The translations under genes were made by a program, and so were the position numbers. Positions 25,902 to 28,734 of a stretch of 28,734 nt of DNA are shown here, one piece after another (within the stretch, counting starts at the first letter, position 1; each line of letters opens with the position of its first letter). The DNA is from Clostridiaceae bacterium UBA4839 (GTDB lineage: Bacteria; Bacillota; Clostridia; Clostridiales; Caloramatoraceae): positions 17,950 to 46,683 of the forward strand of contig DHEX01000145.1 of NCBI GenBank assembly GCA_002400085.1, written 5' to 3'. Below the pieces are notes generated by a model that was not told the DNA's origin, did not search any database, and was given only the letters and a program-made list of their open reading frames with translations.

Positions 25902-26864
25902 ATGAAAACAATAGGTGTTTTAACAAGTGGTGGAGATGCACCTGGAATGAATGCAGCTATAAGAGCAGTGACAAGAATGGGTATTGCAAATGGACTTAGA
26001 GTTATGGGTATTCAAAGGGGATATAATGGACTTGTGAATGGAGAAATATTTGAAATGAGCAGGTCATCAGTAGCTGATATAATACAGCGTGGTGGAACTG
26101 TGCTTAAGACAGCAAGAAGTGAGGAGTTTAAGACACCTGAGGGAAGAAAGAGAGCATATAATATTCTTAAGGTATTTGGAATTGAGGGCCTTGTTGTAAT
26201 TGGAGGAGATGGCTCACTTAAGGGAGCTCAGCTTCTTTCAAAGGAATTTGGAATTAAAACAATTGGGATACCAGGAACAATTGATAATGATCTTGCTTAT
26301 ACTGATTATTCCATTGGTTTTGATACTGCATTAAATACTGTACTTGATGCAATAAATAAATTGAGAGATACATCTACATCCCATGAAAGAGTAAGTATTG
26401 TTGAGGTTATGGGAAGAGAATGTGGGGATATTGCACTTTATTCTGGCCTTGCAGGAGGAGCTGAAAGTATTATAATTCCTGAGGAGGATTTTGATTTTGA
26501 CGAACTTTGCAAAACAATAATAGAAGGTAAGGCGAAAGGAAAGGTTCATAACCTGATACTTTTAGCGGAAGGAATAGGCGGAGCTCAAAAGCTTGCAAAA
26601 GATATTGAGGATGTTACAGGAATTGAAGCAAGAGCTACTGTTTTAGGACATATTCAAAGAGGTGGAAGCCCATCAGCTTTTGATAGGGTACTTGCTTCAA
26701 GGTTAGGAGTAAGATCAGTAGAGCTTCTAATGGAGGGAAAGAGTCAAAGAGTTGTAGGAATAAAGGATGGCAAAATAGTAGATATAGATATAGATGAAGC
26801 TTTAGCTATGGAGAAAAAGGTAGATAAAAAGCTTTATGAAATTGCGCAAATCCTTTCTAATTAA
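25902..26864 (+). CDS. pfkA: ATP-dependent 6-phosphofructokinase
   Basis: PfkA phosphorylates fructose 6-phosphate to fructose 1,6-bisphosphate, the committed step of glycolysis. The 320-residue length and the motifs fit the allosteric bacterial tetramer: GGDAPGMN (10-17), GGDGSLKG (101-108) with Gly104 at the position that favours ATP, PGTIDND (124-130) with D128 as catalytic base, the EVMGRECGD segment, and [14 protein letters not shown] near residue 250. The allosteric-site pattern suggests control by ADP and PEP as in other bacterial enzymes. AGGAGG precedes the ATG. pyk follows after 17 bp, the usual clostridial pfkA-pyk pair. Confidence 0.98.
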   Translation: MKTIGVLTSGGDAPGMNAAIRAVTRMGIANGLRVMGIQRGYNGLVNGEIFEMSRSSVADIIQRGGTVLKTARSEEFKTPEGRKRAYNILKVFGIEGLVVIGGDGSLKGAQLLSKEFGIKTIGIPGTIDNDLAYTDYSIGFDTALNTVLDAINKLRDTSTSHERVSIVEVMGRECGDIALYSGLAGGAESIIIPEEDFDFDELCKTIIEGKAKGKVHNLILLAEGIGGAQKLAKDIEDVTGIEARATVLGHIQRGGSPSAFDRVLASRLGVRSVELLMEGKSQRVVGIKDGKIVDIDIDEALAMEKKVDKKLYEIAQILSN

Positions 26865-26881
26865 GGAGTGAGGAGTGAATT

Positions 26882-28633
26882 ATGAGAAAAACAAAGATTG
26901 TATGTACAATAGGACCTGCCAGTGACTCTGAAAATGTACTGAGAAAAATGATGGAAGCTGGTTTTAACGCAGCAAGACTTAACTTCTCTCATGGAGATTA
27001 TGAAGAACATGGGAAAAGGATTGCTCTTATTAAAAAATTAAGAGAAGAAATGAATAAGCCTGTTGGTTTAATACTTGATACTAAAGGACCTGAAATAAGG
27101 ACGGGGGACTTTGTTAATGGAAGTGTAGACCTTATTGAGGGGCAGAAGTTTACTGTTACAACAAGAGAAGTTTTAGGCGATAATACAATTTGCTCTGTAT
27201 CCTATAAAAAGCTTCATGAGGATGTAAAAGTAAATAATACTATACTTATTGCTGATGGACTTGTGGCGCTAAGAATTGATAACGTAAACGGTCAGGATAT
27301 GGAATGTACTGTATTAAATGGAGGGACTATTGGCAATCGTAAAAATGTTAATTTGCCTGATGTAAAAACAAATCTTCCTTCACTTACAGATAAGGATATA
27401 GAGGATATAAAATATGGCATTTCACAGGGAATTGATATGATTGCAGCATCTTTTATTAGGAAAGGTGCAGATGTATTAGGAATCAGAAAGGTTCTTGAAA
27501 AAAATGGCGGTGAAGATATAGGTATAATATCTAAAATTGAAAATCAGGAAGGCATTGATAATATCGATGATATAATAAAATTTTCCGATGGAATTATGGT
27601 TGCAAGAGGAGATTTAGGAGTTCAAATTCCAACGGAAGATGTACCTGTTGTTCAAAAAATGATAATTACTAAATGCAATAAAGCAGGGAAACCTGTAATT
27701 ACTGCAACTCAGATGCTTGATTCTATGATTAGAAATCCAAGACCTACAAGAGCAGAGGCAAGTGATGTGGCCAATGCTATATACGATGGCAGTGATGCAA
27801 TAATGCTCAGCGGCGAAACAGCAGGAGGCAAATATCCTGTTGAAGCACTTTCAACTATGGGCAAAATAGCTGAAAAAGTTGAGCAATCTCTAAATTATGA
27901 AGAATTAACAAAAAAGAGAAGACTTAAACATGCATTAACTGTTCCTGATGCTATAAGCTATGCTGCTGTATCTACTGCTATGGAGCTTAATGCATCAGCT
28001 ATTGTTACAGCAACTCAATCTGGCAGTACTGCAAAAATGGTTTCAAAGTACAGGCCATTTTGTAATATAATTGCGGTTACGCCATATGAGAGAGTAGCAA
28101 GAAAACTCTCGCTTGTTTGGGGAGTTTATCCTATTGTTACTTCAAAGATGGAATCATCAGATGAGGTTATAGATACTTCTGTAAAAGAAGCCTATACTCA
28201 TGGGCTTGTAAAAAAAGGTGATTTGGTAGTAATTGCAGCTGGAGTTCCTGTGGGATTTAAAGGAACTACAAATATGATTAAAGTTCATATTGTTGGGGAC
28301 GTGCTTGTTCAAGGAAAAGGAATAGGACCAGCAACTTATGGTAATGCCTGCGTTGCAAAGGATCTTAAATCACTTAAAGAAAAACTCAACAATGGGGACA
28401 TTATTGTTGTAAAAAATTTAGACAAAAATTTAATGGAAGTTTTAGATAGAGTCAGCGGTGTTATTGCTGAAGAAGGCGGAATTACATCCCATATTGCAGT
28501 TGAGTGTATTAGTAGAGGAATTCCAATAATAACTGGGGCTGCTGATGCGCGAAGCATAATAAGAAATGGAACTCTTATTACTATGGATACAACAAATGGA
28601 ATGGTTTATGGAGGAAAAGCAAATATTGTATAA
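26882..28633 (+). CDS. pyk: Pyruvate kinase with C-terminal PEP-utiliser-like domain
   Basis: Pyk converts PEP and ADP to pyruvate and ATP. The first 470 or so residues are the standard enzyme: KIVCTIGPAS at the N-terminus, ARLNFSHGD, GLILDTKGPEIRTG, MVARGDLGV, and TATQMLDSMI with PRPTRAEASDVANAI. The last 110 residues form an extra domain (KGIGPATYGNACVAKD...) with GGITSHIAVE, in which H537 aligns with the phospho-histidine loop of PEP synthase and enzyme I. Such an extension is known in Bacillus-type pyruvate kinases, where its role is mainly structural or regulatory. The 583-residue length matches that form. It is the last gene of the operon and is followed by the terminator at 28693-28718. 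Confidence 0.98.
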   Translation: MRKTKIVCTIGPASDSENVLRKMMEAGFNAARLNFSHGDYEEHGKRIALIKKLREEMNKPVGLILDTKGPEIRTGDFVNGSVDLIEGQKFTVTTREVLGDNTICSVSYKKLHEDVKVNNTILIADGLVALRIDNVNGQDMECTVLNGGTIGNRKNVNLPDVKTNLPSLTDKDIEDIKYGISQGIDMIAASFIRKGADVLGIRKVLEKNGGEDIGIISKIENQEGIDNIDDIIKFSDGIMVARGDLGVQIPTEDVPVVQKMIITKCNKAGKPVITATQMLDSMIRNPRPTRAEASDVANAIYDGSDAIMLSGETAGGKYPVEALSTMGKIAEKVEQSLNYEELTKKRRLKHALTVPDAISYAAVSTAMELNASAIVTATQSGSTAKMVSKYRPFCNIIAVTPYERVARKLSLVWGVYPIVTSKMESSDEVIDTSVKEAYTHGLVKKGDLVVIAAGVPVGFKGTTNMIKVHIVGDVLVQGKGIGPATYGNACVAKDLKSLKEKLNNGDIIVVKNLDKNLMEVLDRVSGVIAEEGGITSHIAVECISRGIPIITGAADARSIIRNGTLITMDTTNGMVYGGKANIV

Positions 28634-28655
28634 AACTTTCATAATAGGTTATAAT
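28626..28655 (+). promoter_or_regulatory. Weak promoter-like pair at the end of pyk
   Basis: TTGTAT (28626-28631) and TATAAT (28650-28655) are 18 bp apart. The -35 overlaps the pyk stop codon. A start near 28662 would be followed at once by the terminator at 28693-28718, giving at most a 55-60 nt RNA. This may be chance in AT-rich DNA. Confidence 0.25.
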
Positions 28656-28692
28656 AAAAATAGCAGTTTTCGGCATAACTGTTTCTACGCTT

Positions 28693-28718
28693 GCACACCT
28701 TTGGGTGTGCTTTTTTTT
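28693..28718 (+). terminator. Strong intrinsic terminator after pyk
   Basis: GCACACC (28693-28699) pairs with GGTGTGC (28704-28710) around a TTTG loop and is followed by eight Ts (28711-28718). It closes the pfkA-pyk operon. Confidence 0.88.
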
Positions 28719-28734
28719 ATTGCGAGACGGTTAA

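Noticed and set aside
25902..25915. Carbon-catabolite (cre-like) operator near pfkA
   Set aside because: I searched the leader for a TGWAANCGNTNWCA-like palindrome by eye and found none.

Overview
The window is a 28.7-kb AT-rich chromosomal stretch from a low-GC Firmicute, almost certainly a member of the Clostridiaceae. The grounds are strong AGGAGG-type ribosome binding sites, AT-rich codon use (many ATA, AGA and AGG codons), and gene orders typical of clostridia: uvrB-uvrA-(FHA, SEDS, PBP)-uvrC, then murB, PHP, rapZ-yvcK-whiA, and dnaE-pfkA-pyk. I cannot name the species. All 20 supported genes lie on the + strand. I see no tRNA, rRNA, CRISPR array, prophage or transposase gene.

Layout. 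(1) Positions 1-4675 hold the 3' three quarters of uvrB and all of uvrA, separated by a 314-bp inverted-repeat element. (2) Positions 4774-9540 hold an FG-GAP-type lipoprotein gene, then a cell-envelope operon: a membrane-anchored FHA protein, a SEDS glycosyltransferase (FtsW/RodA family), a class B penicillin-binding protein and a YdjM-type membrane metal hydrolase. (3) Positions 9541-12449 hold a repeat-rich spacer, uvrC and a YcdX-type PHP phosphatase. (4) Positions 12587-16124 hold an RsmF-like rRNA methyltransferase, murB and a stand-alone hisC-type aminotransferase. (5) Positions 16549-20329 hold a second PHP hydrolase and the conserved rapZ-yvcK-whiA trio. (6) Positions 20391-25198 hold a YtoI-type HTH/DRTGG/CBS/hotdog protein and dnaE. 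(7) Positions 25633-28633 hold a small DUF2007-like protein, pfkA and pyk behind a good sigma-A-type promoter, ending at a strong terminator.

How the genes work together. UvrA, UvrB and UvrC form the nucleotide excision repair machine. The SEDS and PBP pair should polymerise and crosslink peptidoglycan, MurB supplies the UDP-MurNAc precursor, and YvcK and RapZ are known elsewhere to connect central carbon metabolism with envelope synthesis. PfkA and Pyk are the two classical control points of glycolysis.

The least ordinary material is between the genes. One family of modular palindromic repeats has three large copies (1502-1815, 16177-16380, 25252-25503) and one solo hairpin (14903-14932). 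It has 31-nt terminal inverted repeats enclosing a second inverted pair whose arms are themselves hairpins. In one copy the paired bases have changed together. A second, unrelated repeat family touches the uvrA stop codon (4673-4735) and fills the leader of uvrC (9561-9775). I see no protein-coding capacity in either family. No clearly new protein system is visible; the repeat families are the best candidates for something undescribed.
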